Of a stretch of DNA of 60,813 bases, positions 45,042 to 52,615 are shown piece by piece. The position numbers and the translations under genes were made by a program. This DNA comes from Paludibacteraceae bacterium (lineage in GTDB: Bacteria; Bacteroidota; Bacteroidia; Bacteroidales; Paludibacteraceae), in assembly GCA_905233255.1 (NCBI GenBank), contig CAJOCN010000017.1:1-60813 (forward strand), in the 5' to 3' direction. Under the pieces are notes generated by a model, which saw nothing but the letters and a program-made list of their open reading frames with translations, was not told the origin of the DNA and made no database searches. Numbering within the stretch: position 1 is the stretch's first letter; every line of letters starts with the position of its first letter.

Positions 45042-45502
45042 AGCGAAATCTCCAGAATCTCTAATTTCATTAATCCTGCGGGTACTTGGATCTCGGCGAT
45101 CTCGCCTACTTTCTTACCCATCAACCCTTTTGCGATAGGAGTAGTGACAGAGATCTTACCCTCTGCGAGGTTTGCCTCTCCTTCGGTCACGAGATGGAAC
45201 GTCTTCTCCATGCCGTTCGGCATCTTGACGCGCACCTTGGTCAGGATCTGTACCTCATCGGTCTTGATGTCCGATGCATCGAGCACGCGGGCTTCAGCCA
45301 GACGCGCTTTCATGAGCGCGATCTTGGTCTCTAATGCACCTTGTGCCTCCTTGGCGGCATCGTATTCTGCGTTTTCACTCAAATCACCTTTCTCTCTCGC
45401 CTCTGCAATAGCGGCGATGATACGCGGACGCTCCACAGTCTCCAGGAACTGGATGTCCTCTTTTAATTTCTTTAGACCTTCTTCGGTCATGTAAGTTGCC
45501 AT
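45038..45502 (-). CDS. greA: Transcription elongation factor GreA
   Basis: Rescues backtracked RNA polymerase by stimulating transcript cleavage. 154 residues: N-terminal coiled coil with the acidic tip region (EAREKGDLSENAEYDAAKEAQ, Asp/Glu pair in DLSENAEY), then the FKBP-like C-terminal domain with PIAKGLMGKKVGEIAEI. Overlaps the HIT gene. Between it and the upstream 34-codon frame is an AAATATC tandem repeat. Confidence 0.97.
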   Translation of the reverse strand: MATYMTEEGLKKLKEDIQFLETVERPRIIAAIAEAREKGDLSENAEYDAAKEAQGALETKIALMKARLAEARVLDASDIKTDEVQILTKVRVKMPNGMEKTFHLVTEGEANLAEGKISVTTPIAKGLMGKKVGEIAEIQVPAGLMKLEILEISL

Positions 45503-45523
45503 AATATCTATTCTAATTATAAA

Positions 45524-45550
45524 TTTTCAAATATCAAATATCAAATATCA
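45524..45550. repeat. AAATATC tandem between the 34-aa ORF and greA
   Basis: Three exact CAAATATCAAATATCAAATATC units. The stop codon of the small ORF lies in the last one. Confidence 0.75.
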
Positions 45551-45652
45551 ATACTTGCGTGTCAGTATCTCGCCGGCGATGATCGCCTTGCGCACCTCCT
45601 CGATGTCCGTCATATCCGGAACGGGAGTAGTATTTTTTGTTTCGTCTGCCAT
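45548..45652 (-). CDS. 34-residue conserved-looking small protein
   Basis: The frame gives MADETKNTTPV, then PDMTDIEEVRKAIIAGEIL and TRKY. It is below usual gene-length limits. The C-terminal pattern EVRKAxIxxEILxRKY is one I associate with small Bacteroidales proteins and domains, which supports it being real (from memory, not checked). It has its own strong promoter (45784-45814) and precedes greA in the same direction, so it is the first gene of the greA-HIT-M13 chain. Function unknown. Confidence 0.6.
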   Translation of the reverse strand: MADETKNTTPVPDMTDIEEVRKAIIAGEILTRKY

Positions 45653-45777
45653 AAAAAAATAAGGCAACAGCCTCGTTTTATATCAATCAGTACTCTCTTT
45701 TTTGTTTAAAAACGAAAGGAAACTTCACAGCCTCCTTTCGCCATTAAACCTAAACCTTAACTATGAAAATTTTGTTT
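45653..45777 (-). promoter_or_regulatory. Structured 5' leader of the 34-aa ORF/greA transcript
   Basis: About 125 bases between the predicted transcription start and ATG. It contains a stem CGAAAGGA/TCCTTTCG (45713-45720 with 45733-45740) and, next to the start codon, a short AGGC/GCCT stem (45662-45673) followed by a T-rich run on the minus strand. That second element looks like a weak terminator, so attenuation is possible. No known riboswitch recognised. Confidence 0.45.
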
Positions 45778-45783
45778 TCGGTA

Positions 45784-45814
45784 CAAAAGTACTGCTTTTT
45801 TATGAAATAGCCAA
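45784..45814 (-). promoter_or_regulatory. Promoter of the small ORF-greA-HIT-M13 chain
   Basis: Minus strand: TTG (45812-45814), 20 bases, TACTTTTG (45784-45791). Confidence 0.8.
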
Positions 45815-45869
45815 ATTTTTTGGCAAAAAAATGCGTTTTTATTAAAAAATAGTCTGTTTTTCTTCACTT

Positions 45870-47213
45870 TTAGACTGTTTCACCTCTCAAAGTGGCAGCG
45901 GAAGCGTCCGTAATGCGTACCTGTACCAGATCTCCGATTTTCTGCCCCGTGCGGGGGAAGACGACGGTCTTGTATTGCTCCGTACGGCCGTACATGTCGT
46001 CATGACTGCGTTTGGAGAACCCTTCCACGAGCACCTCGACGGTCTTGCCTATCTCGCGTTGGTTGGACTCCAGAGATAGCTGGGTCTGGAGGGCGATGAT
46101 CTCATTAAGACGGCGTACTTTCTCCTCCTCCGGGATGTTATCCGGCAGATGCTTATGGGCATACGTGCCGGGGCGCTCCGAGTACTTGAACATGAACGCG
46201 GAGTCGAAGCCCACCTCGCGCATGAGGGAGAGTGTCTCTTGATGATCCTCGAGGGTCTCGTCATGGAAGCCGCAGAAGATATCCGTGCTGATGGCGGCGG
46301 TAGGCAGGATCCGCCGGATAGCCGCAATGCGGTCCAGATACCACTCGCGGGTATATTTGCGGTTCATTAACTTGAGGACATGATTGGAGCCGGATTGTAC
46401 CGCCAGATGGATGAACTTACAGAGGTTCTTATGCCGGCTGATGGCTTCAAGGGTCTTGTCGGACATATCTTTCGGGTGGCTGGTAGTGAACCGGATACGC
46501 ATGTCCGGCACCGCCTCGGCTACTATCTCCAGCAGGTCCGCGAAATCAACCACGGAGCCGTCCTCGCGGGTGAAACGGTAGGAGTTGACGTTCTGCCCAA
46601 GGAGGGTGACCTCTTTATATCCGCGCGATTGGAGATCGCGCACCTCGTTGAGGATGGACTCTACATCACGACTCCGCTCGCGACCGCGGGTATAAGGAAC
46701 CACGCAGTAGGAGCAGAAGTTATTACAACCCCTCATGATGGATACGAATCCGCTGATGGAGCGGCCGATGCGGGAGGGGATAATCTGGCGGTAGGTCTCG
46801 GTGGTACTGAGTTCCACATTCATCGCTTTATGCCCTGCCTCGCATTGCGCGAGGAGGTTCGGGATGTCCAGATAGGCATCCGGGCCGGCAACGAAATCAA
46901 CGCCGTAGGTGTCGATCAGTTCCTGTCCCATCCGCTCTGCCATACAGCCGATGACACCAATGATAGTCTTTTGTCTTTGAGCATCGCGGTCTTTCGACTT
47001 TCTACTCATCAAACCTTTCAACTCACGAAGGCGTGCGCCGACTTTCTGCTCCGCGTTGTCACGGATGGAGCAGGTGTTGAGCAGAATGATATCTGCGTCT
47101 TCCCAACGGTCGGTCATCTCGGCGTCGGTAGTCTCCATGATAGCTGCCACAACCTCGCTGTCCGCGACGTTCATTTGACATCCGTATGTCTCAATATAAA
47201 ATTTTTTTGTCAT
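45870..47213 (-). CDS. miaB: tRNA-2-methylthio-N6-dimethylallyladenosine synthase
   Basis: Radical SAM methylthiotransferase acting on A37 of tRNAs. 447 residues. First cluster cysteines Cys12, Cys48 and Cys90; radical SAM cysteines Cys163, Cys167 and Cys170 in GCNNFCSYC; C-terminal TRAM domain (VLVEGFSKRS to RITDASAATLRGE). Residues 69-83 (MSRKSKDRDAQRQKT) are an in-frame insertion from family B repeat, directly before the IGVIGC segment that holds Cys90. The enzyme otherwise looks intact. Single gene between the greA promoter region and tRNA-Pro. Confidence 0.96.
   Translation of the reverse strand: MTKKFYIETYGCQMNVADSEVVAAIMETTDAEMTDRWEDADIILLNTCSIRDNAEQKVGARLRELKGLMSRKSKDRDAQRQKTIIGVIGCMAERMGQELIDTYGVDFVAGPDAYLDIPNLLAQCEAGHKAMNVELSTTETYRQIIPSRIGRSISGFVSIMRGCNNFCSYCVVPYTRGRERSRDVESILNEVRDLQSRGYKEVTLLGQNVNSYRFTREDGSVVDFADLLEIVAEAVPDMRIRFTTSHPKDMSDKTLEAISRHKNLCKFIHLAVQSGSNHVLKLMNRKYTREWYLDRIAAIRRILPTAAISTDIFCGFHDETLEDHQETLSLMREVGFDSAFMFKYSERPGTYAHKHLPDNIPEEEKVRRLNEIIALQTQLSLESNQREIGKTVEVLVEGFSKRSHDDMYGRTEQYKTVVFPRTGQKIGDLVQVRITDASAATLRGETV
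46963..47008. repeat. Interspersed element family B, copy 5 (in miaB)
   Basis: CTTTTGTCTTTGAG, GCATCGC, GGTCTTTCGACTTTCTAC. Translated in frame on the minus strand as SRKSKDRDAQRQK. Confidence 0.8.
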
Positions 47214-47291
47214 TATTTTGAGATTTTTATTTCTTATCTCACTTTGTTCGAACGATTATTTTATTTTTTTTTAAAAAAAAGCATAAAAATC

Positions 47292-47322
47292 TTGCGTAAT
47301 TCAAAAAAAAGCAGTACCTTTG
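47292..47322 (+). promoter_or_regulatory. Promoter of tRNA-Pro
   Basis: TTG 47292-47294, 20 bases, TACCTTTG 47315-47322. Confidence 0.85.
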
Positions 47323-47351
47323 CACTCGCTTTCGAAAAAATGAGAGCGAGA

Positions 47352-47425
47352 CGGGGAGTGGCGCAGCCCGGTAGCGCAACGGTCTGGGGGACCGGAGGTC
47401 GCGTGTTCGAATCACGTCTCCCCGA
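47352..47425 (+). tRNA. tRNA-Pro (anticodon GGG)
   Basis: Acceptor CGGGGAG/CTCCCCG with discriminator A, D arm GCGC/GCGC, anticodon loop CTGGGGG giving GGG, T arm GTGTTCGAATCAC. 74 bases, CCA not encoded. The closing pair of the anticodon stem (27-43) is A-G, a mismatch. Confidence 0.93.
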
Positions 47426-47429
47426 CAAA

Positions 47430-47456
47430 ATGGAATCCTTCGGGGTTCCATTTTTT
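47430..47456 (+). terminator. Terminator of tRNA-Pro
   Basis: Stem ATGGAATCC/GGGTTCCAT with a UUCG tetraloop, then six T residues. Confidence 0.92.
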
Positions 47457-47488
47457 GGAGAATGGCATGTTTTATGCCCCGACAAAAT

Positions 47489-47515
47489 GGATGGCATGTT
47501 TATGCCGTCCTTTTT
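47489..47515 (+). terminator. Second terminator-like hairpin after tRNA-Pro
   Basis: Stem GGATGGCAT/ATGCCGTCC (9 pairs, one G-U), loop GTTT, then TTTTT. A partial copy of the same hairpin (GGCAT/ATGCC) lies at 47464-47478. It may also serve the convergent sprE transcript. Confidence 0.8.
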
Positions 47516-47542
47516 GTTTTGGGGGATTCACCCTGATGCGTG

Positions 47543-50149
47543 TCAGTGGAGCAGCGGGAGGTTGACTTCGGAGAGGGATTCGATGCGTACGCCGATGAGG
47601 GCTGCTTGCATCTCGGCGTTCTGCCGGATTAGTCCTACCCACCATTCTGCTTCATCCAGATCGGCGAATCCGCTCACGCGCAGGGCGCAGCCTTGTCCGA
47701 AGACGGGCATCTTCTGCAGGTCGAAATCGCGGATGAGGAACTGCGAGAAGTTGAACAACGCCACTTGGTAGAGTAACTCGTTGAGTGCTTCTTCGTCTGC
47801 CGCCGGCAAAATAAGCATAGCGACAGAGGGCTGCTTGCGGTCCTCGCTCCAAGTCTGTTCGGTAGTCTCTTTCTTTTCCTCGGTTGCGGTGTCGGTCTCT
47901 CCGCGTTTGTCGGCGAGCGATCCGGCCGAACCTCCTTTCTGGCTCTCCATACCTTGTCCCATCATGGCGAGCATGTCTTTCGCCATCGCGCCTAACTCGG
48001 AGGAACCGTAGTCGGCTACGAGTGTCTGCAGTTCGTTGACGAAGGCCTCTTGTCCCTCCGTGCGTGCCACGGAGACGGCATTGAGGAAGAGGAACCGCGG
48101 CATCAGTCGGCTATCGGGGTAGTCCTTTTGGGCGAGGTTCTTATTCGCCTTGACGGTAGCATATTCTCCTTTGGTATAAGCGCGATAGGTAGCGGCGTAG
48201 AGGGAGTCCTGGTCATCCAGGATCTTCCGCATGCGGGCTATGTAAGCCTCGTCGTGGCGTAGTTCGCGCAGTTGTTCCTCCTCGTGGATAGCCAGGACGG
48301 AGGGGTGCGTGCCGAACCGTGCGTCCAGGCGGCGGAGGGTCTCTTCGGTCAACTCGGCGTCCTCCAGTTTATCGCGATAGATATAGTAGAGTGCCACCAT
48401 TCCTTCGCGCCAGAGGCTGTCGGAGAGGGCATAGTCTTGTTCCGTCCGCGGGATTTGCTGGAGGTAGTACGCGGGTTTGTGATTATCGGTCTCGAGTACG
48501 GGTGCAGCCGGTACGGCAGTCGAGTCAGCAGCCAGGAGGGTGGAGTCCTCCTCACTCATTAACTCATTCATTCCTTCCTCGTTACTTACTACCTGTTTGT
48601 TCTGTCTGCGCCAGTTATCCTCGAGGGTACGGTTGCCCCATGTGCGCCGCCACTCCTGTTGCCCCTGTTTGACGAGTTGGGGGTTATAGAAATACCAATC
48701 TCCTTTCTGTGCGGTAGATCCGCCGAGCATGTTTGCGGTATTGACGCTTCTGGGACCGTCGTCGCCTCTCGCCAGTTCGCGGGCCTGCTCCGCCTGCGCG
48801 GTGGAGTCTTGTTTCTCCGCCTCGATGAGGTCGGCGATGAGCTTATCGACGATGGCGCGCTGTTCCTCCTCCGTCATGTGACCGAGGCGCTGGAGCGAGT
48901 CTTGTAGTTCGACCTGGGTATAAGCGACGATCAGTTCGTCCAGTATCTCGGACCGTTTCTGCACGCGGTCATAGCCGTCGTTCTCGGCGGTGAGGATAGT
49001 GATCGCCTCGCGGTAGCAGGGTTGTGCCTGCGGGTACGCGTGGCGCTCGAAATAGATGTCTCCTGCGCGTACGAGGACTGCCGCTTTAGCGGTACCTCCT
49101 TGGGGCGATTCGGCGATAGCTTTCTCGTACATCTCCAGAGCTTTGGTAGTATCTTTCGCATTCAGGTAGATATTACCCATCGCGCCGTAGATCTGGTCCA
49201 GACGGTCTTTGTTTTTTGACTGGCGTGTCATGGCACGGAGCGAGCGTAGCGAGTGTTTGCCGCCCAGTTCCGCCATGCGGATACGGGCATTGAAATCCAT
49301 CTCGTTGGGCGGCGCCATGCGGACGACGGATTTATAGGCATGGATAGCCTCGTCGGTCTTGCCTTCACGTTCGTATAATTGGCCTAAGACATAAGCGAAC
49401 CGCGGACGGTAGATTTTCCGTTTCTCGTGTGGCAGAGCAATCTTGACGAAGGGGATAGCCTCGTGGTAGTGCTCGCCGTGGAGCAGCACATCGGCTTTGA
49501 CGGCGGAGTAGAGTTTGGCGTGCTTGCGGCTCAGCGCATCGATCTGCACGCGGTTGAGCATATCTTCCGCCTCGTATTGCCATCCCATCTCGGCATAGGC
49601 GCGCGCCACCCATAACTGGCATTGCGCGATCATGTCGGGGTCGTTCTGGTAATGATTGATGATGTAGTTGAAGGTACTGACGGCGCCGAGGAAATCGCCT
49701 TTATGGAACTCGGCCTGACCGAGTCGCATCCACGCTAAGTCCATGTTGGCGTTGAACTCCTCCGATTGGAGCCACAGTTTATATTTGGGATCGTTAGCCT
49801 TTTTAGGGTTACGTTTGGGTTTCGATTTGATGGAGTGCAGTTTGATGCACTTACGGCATTTATCGATGGTCTTGTCCATCTGGGATGTGGCAGCCTCTGC
49901 CGCCGTGTGGTTGGATACGGGATAGAGGTAGAGCACGCGGCTGTAGTCATCGGTATTGGCATCGCGGATGGCTTTGAGCCCTTCCTCGTAGGCTATGTTG
50001 CCGTTATGGAGGATGTTATATTTGACTTTCGTCTGGTGGAACGACCGAGTCGCCCATGTGTTTTTCTGGGTAGAACAAGAGGAGAAGATTATCGCCATGA
50101 GAGCGATAACGCTTGTGAATAATGATTTATGATTGATGATTTTATTCAT
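47543..50149 (-). CDS. sprE: SprE/PorW-type T9SS lipoprotein with TPR repeats
   Basis: 868 residues. Lipoprotein signal ending IIFSSCSTQKN (Cys25). The segment after it (TKVKYNILHNGNIAYEEGLKAI) and the internal TPR arrays (YVLGQLYEREGKTDEAIHAY, GAMGNIYLNAKDTTKALEMYEKAI) match the SprE/PorW component needed for type IX secretion, which links the cytoplasmic motor to the outer-membrane parts in current models. Assignment by pattern, not search. Residues about 297-316 (GKHSLRSLRAMTRQSKNKDR) are a family B insertion between two TPRs. Its presence fits the T9SS tails on cargo proteins here. tsaB lies upstream across a repeat-filled gap. Confidence 0.8.
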   Translation of the reverse strand: MNKIINHKSLFTSVIALMAIIFSSCSTQKNTWATRSFHQTKVKYNILHNGNIAYEEGLKAIRDANTDDYSRVLYLYPVSNHTAAEAATSQMDKTIDKCRKCIKLHSIKSKPKRNPKKANDPKYKLWLQSEEFNANMDLAWMRLGQAEFHKGDFLGAVSTFNYIINHYQNDPDMIAQCQLWVARAYAEMGWQYEAEDMLNRVQIDALSRKHAKLYSAVKADVLLHGEHYHEAIPFVKIALPHEKRKIYRPRFAYVLGQLYEREGKTDEAIHAYKSVVRMAPPNEMDFNARIRMAELGGKHSLRSLRAMTRQSKNKDRLDQIYGAMGNIYLNAKDTTKALEMYEKAIAESPQGGTAKAAVLVRAGDIYFERHAYPQAQPCYREAITILTAENDGYDRVQKRSEILDELIVAYTQVELQDSLQRLGHMTEEEQRAIVDKLIADLIEAEKQDSTAQAEQARELARGDDGPRSVNTANMLGGSTAQKGDWYFYNPQLVKQGQQEWRRTWGNRTLEDNWRRQNKQVVSNEEGMNELMSEEDSTLLAADSTAVPAAPVLETDNHKPAYYLQQIPRTEQDYALSDSLWREGMVALYYIYRDKLEDAELTEETLRRLDARFGTHPSVLAIHEEEQLRELRHDEAYIARMRKILDDQDSLYAATYRAYTKGEYATVKANKNLAQKDYPDSRLMPRFLFLNAVSVARTEGQEAFVNELQTLVADYGSSELGAMAKDMLAMMGQGMESQKGGSAGSLADKRGETDTATEEKKETTEQTWSEDRKQPSVAMLILPAADEEALNELLYQVALFNFSQFLIRDFDLQKMPVFGQGCALRVSGFADLDEAEWWVGLIRQNAEMQAALIGVRIESLSEVNLPLLH
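49201..49262. repeat. Interspersed element family B, copy 6 (in sprE)
   Basis: CGGTCTTTGTTTTTTGAC followed by GGAGCGAGCGTAGCGAGTG. Translated in frame on the minus strand as KHSLRSLRAMTRQSKNKDR. Confidence 0.65.
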
Positions 50150-50161
50150 CCCAATTATCAA

Positions 50162-50301
50162 TTATCAAAATTTGACTTGTCAAATAATCGTGCCCCTTTG
50201 GGGCTAAGAATTATCAATTATCAACTATCAACTATCAATTGTCAATTATCCATACGGCTTCAGCCGATCGTTCGAGGCTTTGCCGAGATAAGAATTATCA
50301 A
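50162..50301. repeat. Repeat-filled gap between tsaB and sprE
   Basis: No gene. AATTATCAATTATCAA and TCAACTATCAACTATCAA tandems alternate with three small hairpins: GCCCCTTTGGGGC (50192-50204), CGGCTTCAGCCG and GGCTTTGCC. AAGAATTATCAATTAT occurs twice (50206 and 50291). Confidence 0.75.
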
Positions 50302-51078
50302 TTATTTCAGTCCCTTGACATGGCTTTGTGCCGCGATGAACTCCTTAAGGTAGAAGGGCTCGTAGTACGCTAATTGCTGTCCGCTGATTGCTGATTGCTG
50401 ACTGTTCTCCGCGAGGGCACCCATGTACTGCGCCTCGGGTACGATACCCGGGAGGTAGTGCCAGTTATCGGAGGTCAGGACGGATTGGCATTTGGCAGCT
50501 CCGTCGCCGAAATAGTAATAAGACCGTCCTTCGGACTGACAGCGTACGGACCGCTCGCTTTGCTCGCTGACAGAGTACAGACTCTCTTCGCTGAATGACT
50601 CCTCGCTCTCTACCACTACGGCACGTGCGCGTGTCTCTTTCAACTCTAAACTATCAACTTTCAACTGGCTATCGTAGATAGCCGTATACACCTCCATCCT
50701 CCGCGCATCGATCATGGGTACAAGGAGAGAATTTGTAAATTGTGAATTGTGAATTGTCAATTGTGACTTTGCGGCTTCGCAGAGGACCTCTAATGTCGGT
50801 ATAGGGATGAGCGGGAGGTTAAGCCCGTAGCATAGTCCCTTGGCGGTCGAGGTACCAATCCTAAGACCGGTGTAACTGCCGGGGCCCTCGGAGAGGGCGA
50901 TGGCGTTGAGAACAAGGCCTTGCTCACGGGCGTAGGCCAGTAACTCGTCAATATACAGAGGCAGCAACCGCGCGTGGTTGCTGCCCTCAGTGCAGATACA
51001 CTGCTTGACCGGCGCACCATCTTTGCAGATGGCGGCCGAGCAAACAGATGTACTAGTTTCGATACATAATATCGTCAT
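50302..51078 (-). CDS. tsaB: tRNA t6A biosynthesis protein TsaB, with four repeat-derived insertions
   Basis: Partner of TsaD in making threonylcarbamoyladenosine of tRNAs. 258 residues. The ASKHA-fold N terminus is intact: ILCIETSTSVCSAAI, NHARLLPLYIDELL, ALSEGPGSYTGLRIGTSTAKGL. Four segments look inserted: 104-116 (SQLTIHNSQFTN), 136-147 (DSQLKVDSLELK), 162-187 (family B hairpins) and 224-236 (NSQQSAISGQQL). Each is made of a tandem or palindromic word seen elsewhere in the window. The C-terminal half is thus strongly remodelled, while the TsaD-binding N-terminal half is clean. Starts six bases after the barrel gene. Confidence 0.93.
   Translation of the reverse strand: MTILCIETSTSVCSAAICKDGAPVKQCICTEGSNHARLLPLYIDELLAYAREQGLVLNAIALSEGPGSYTGLRIGTSTAKGLCYGLNLPLIPIPTLEVLCEAAKSQLTIHNSQFTNSLLVPMIDARRMEVYTAIYDSQLKVDSLELKETRARAVVVESEESFSEESLYSVSEQSERSVRCQSEGRSYYYFGDGAAKCQSVLTSDNWHYLPGIVPEAQYMGALAENSQQSAISGQQLAYYEPFYLKEFIAAQSHVKGLK
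50368..50405. repeat. GCTGATT tandem inside tsaB
   Basis: TGCTGTCCGCTGATTGCTGA and further GATTGCTGA units, read in frame on the minus strand as SQQSAISGQQL. Confidence 0.65.
50519..50595. repeat. Interspersed element family B, copy 7 (in tsaB)
   Basis: AGACCGTCCTTCGGACTGAC (hairpin GTCCTTCGGAC, 50526-50536), GGACCGCTCGCTTTGCTCGC and CTCTTCGCTG units. A diverged copy. Confidence 0.55.
50728..50768. repeat. AATTGTGAATTGTG tandem inside tsaB
   Basis: Three GAATTGT units, same word as the nadB-C40 gap on the other strand; encodes SQLTIHNSQF in frame. Confidence 0.7.
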
Positions 51079-51083
51079 TGCTA

Positions 51084-52598
51084 TTAGAACAACTTAGAGT
51101 CCTTGAATTGGCGTTTCTTCGGGAAATTGAAGTGGTACGCCAGTTTAATACCTGCGTCAAAGTAACCGAGCTTGTTCGCATAGGTCTTGGTAGCGGATTG
51201 TACATCCAGGATCGCTTTGGAGTCATCGGTCGGGGCTGTCAGGTTGAACAGTCCTTCGGACGAGGTAGTGTTCTTGAATGTGTTGAATACGCTATAGTTG
51301 GCATATGCGCCCAGACCGAGCGAGTTACCGCTCTTGAGGATCCACTCATAGCCGATCTCGGCAGTCAGCATCACGTTGACGTTGAACTGGATACCGTTCT
51401 GGCCGGTAGGCTGTTGGCCGGTGTATTTACCGGTAACCTCGTTGTCCACGACGGTGACACCATACTCGGGGAAGTACGCCGAGATATGGGTCTCGTCCTG
51501 GTTGGCGGTCTGGTTGAACGGCGTATATACCGGGATCATGAACTTCGGACCGACGTTGAAGAACAGTCCGCTCTGATGGATGAGCGAGAACATGAGGGGG
51601 ACTTCCAGTTGGATCTGGTGGTCGGTCTCCTTGATGTTCTTCGCAATCACGGTATAATCGACGTTTGCCTTGGTGAACGCAGTGCTGTCGTTGGCAGCAA
51701 GTCCGCTCTGCATGTAGCCTATACCGAGTCCGACGATCAGACCGAGATCGACAGGGCGACCGTCTTTGGTCCAGTAATGGGCGTATTGCAGGTCGAGTAC
51801 GGCATTGCCGCCGCAGGTCCAGTTGCCTTTCTCCGCGTTGTGCATGAGAGAGGCGGCACCGCCGCGAACACCGATGGTGAACCGGTCGTAGTGGTGGCGG
51901 AAATCCTGCTTGGAGTGGATGGAGTCGCCTTGCGGTCCCCGCGCAGCCTTGGCAGCTTCTTCGGCGGCAGCTTGCTCTTCAGCAGCTTTGCGTGCAGCCT
52001 CTTCTTCAGCGGCCTTACGTGCAGCTTCTTCGGCAGCAGCCTGGTCGGCGGCAGCTTTGGCAGCTACAGCGGCAGCAGCGGCTTTTTCTGCCTCTGCTTG
52101 CTCCGCGGCTACTCGCTCCGCTTCTGCTTTCTCGGCAGCAGCCTGCTCGGCTGCAGCTTTGTCGGCAGCGGCTTTGCGGGCGCGGCGCTCTGCTTCAGCC
52201 TTCTCGGCTTCCGCTTCACGTTCGGTCTGCGACTGGGCTTCGTATTTCTCGCGGTCAGCAGCCTGCTCGGTAGCAGCCTTGTCGGCCTCTTCCTGCGCAT
52301 GCTCGTTGACCGGGATTAAGCAGTCCTCGCATACCCATGAATAGATGTTCATGAGCAGTACGCCGTCCGGGAAACGCTTGGTTCCCAACTGACGGACTAC
52401 GTGTACCTTGTCCCACACCCAGACGGACGGAGTCTCGCCGGTGAGGTATTTGGTACATTCGCGTTTGATCATCACGGAGTCACCGACCGCTACTTTGAAC
52501 TCATGTTTCTGTGCTTGTGCCTCCTGTGCCGAAAGCGTCGACACGAGGGAAGCACAGATCAGCGTCGTTGCAATAAGAATTGATTTAATAGTCTTCAT
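51084..52598 (-). CDS. Outer-membrane beta-barrel with Ala-rich coiled coil, paired with T9SS cargo gene
   Basis: 504 residues. Signal peptide to about residue 24 (STLSAQ). Residues 25-100 hold a small domain with conserved-looking KYLTGETPSVWVWDKVH; 105-225 is an Ala/Glu/Lys coiled coil (AAEEAARKAAEEEAARKAAE); 230-504 looks like an outer-membrane porin-type barrel (FTIGVRGGAASLMH to LAYHFNF). The order is the reverse of the OmpA protein at the window start, which has its coiled coil after the barrel. A strong AGGAGG site lies 6 bases before the ATG. The gene follows the T9SS cargo gene by 17 bases; together they repeat the pair seen at 9405-14446. Confidence 0.82.
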   Translation of the reverse strand: MKTIKSILIATTLICASLVSTLSAQEAQAQKHEFKVAVGDSVMIKRECTKYLTGETPSVWVWDKVHVVRQLGTKRFPDGVLLMNIYSWVCEDCLIPVNEHAQEEADKAATEQAADREKYEAQSQTEREAEAEKAEAERRARKAAADKAAAEQAAAEKAEAERVAAEQAEAEKAAAAAVAAKAAADQAAAEEAARKAAEEEAARKAAEEQAAAEEAAKAARGPQGDSIHSKQDFRHHYDRFTIGVRGGAASLMHNAEKGNWTCGGNAVLDLQYAHYWTKDGRPVDLGLIVGLGIGYMQSGLAANDSTAFTKANVDYTVIAKNIKETDHQIQLEVPLMFSLIHQSGLFFNVGPKFMIPVYTPFNQTANQDETHISAYFPEYGVTVVDNEVTGKYTGQQPTGQNGIQFNVNVMLTAEIGYEWILKSGNSLGLGAYANYSVFNTFKNTTSSEGLFNLTAPTDDSKAILDVQSATKTYANKLGYFDAGIKLAYHFNFPKKRQFKDSKLF

Positions 52599-52615
52599 TT
52601 TTCTACCTCCTATTC

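Noticed and set aside
45763..45810. 15-codon plus-strand frame MKILFSVQKYCFFMK
   Set aside because: Lies within the minus-strand promoter and leader; no promoter in its own direction.
46380..47771. 463-codon plus-strand open frame
   Set aside because: Runs antisense through miaB and then through tRNA-Pro and its terminators; no coherent domain.
51960..52260. GCAGC-rich DNA repeat as a mobile element or simple-repeat expansion
   Set aside because: Explained by the Ala/Glu coiled-coil codons of the barrel gene; unit length is irregular and codons vary.
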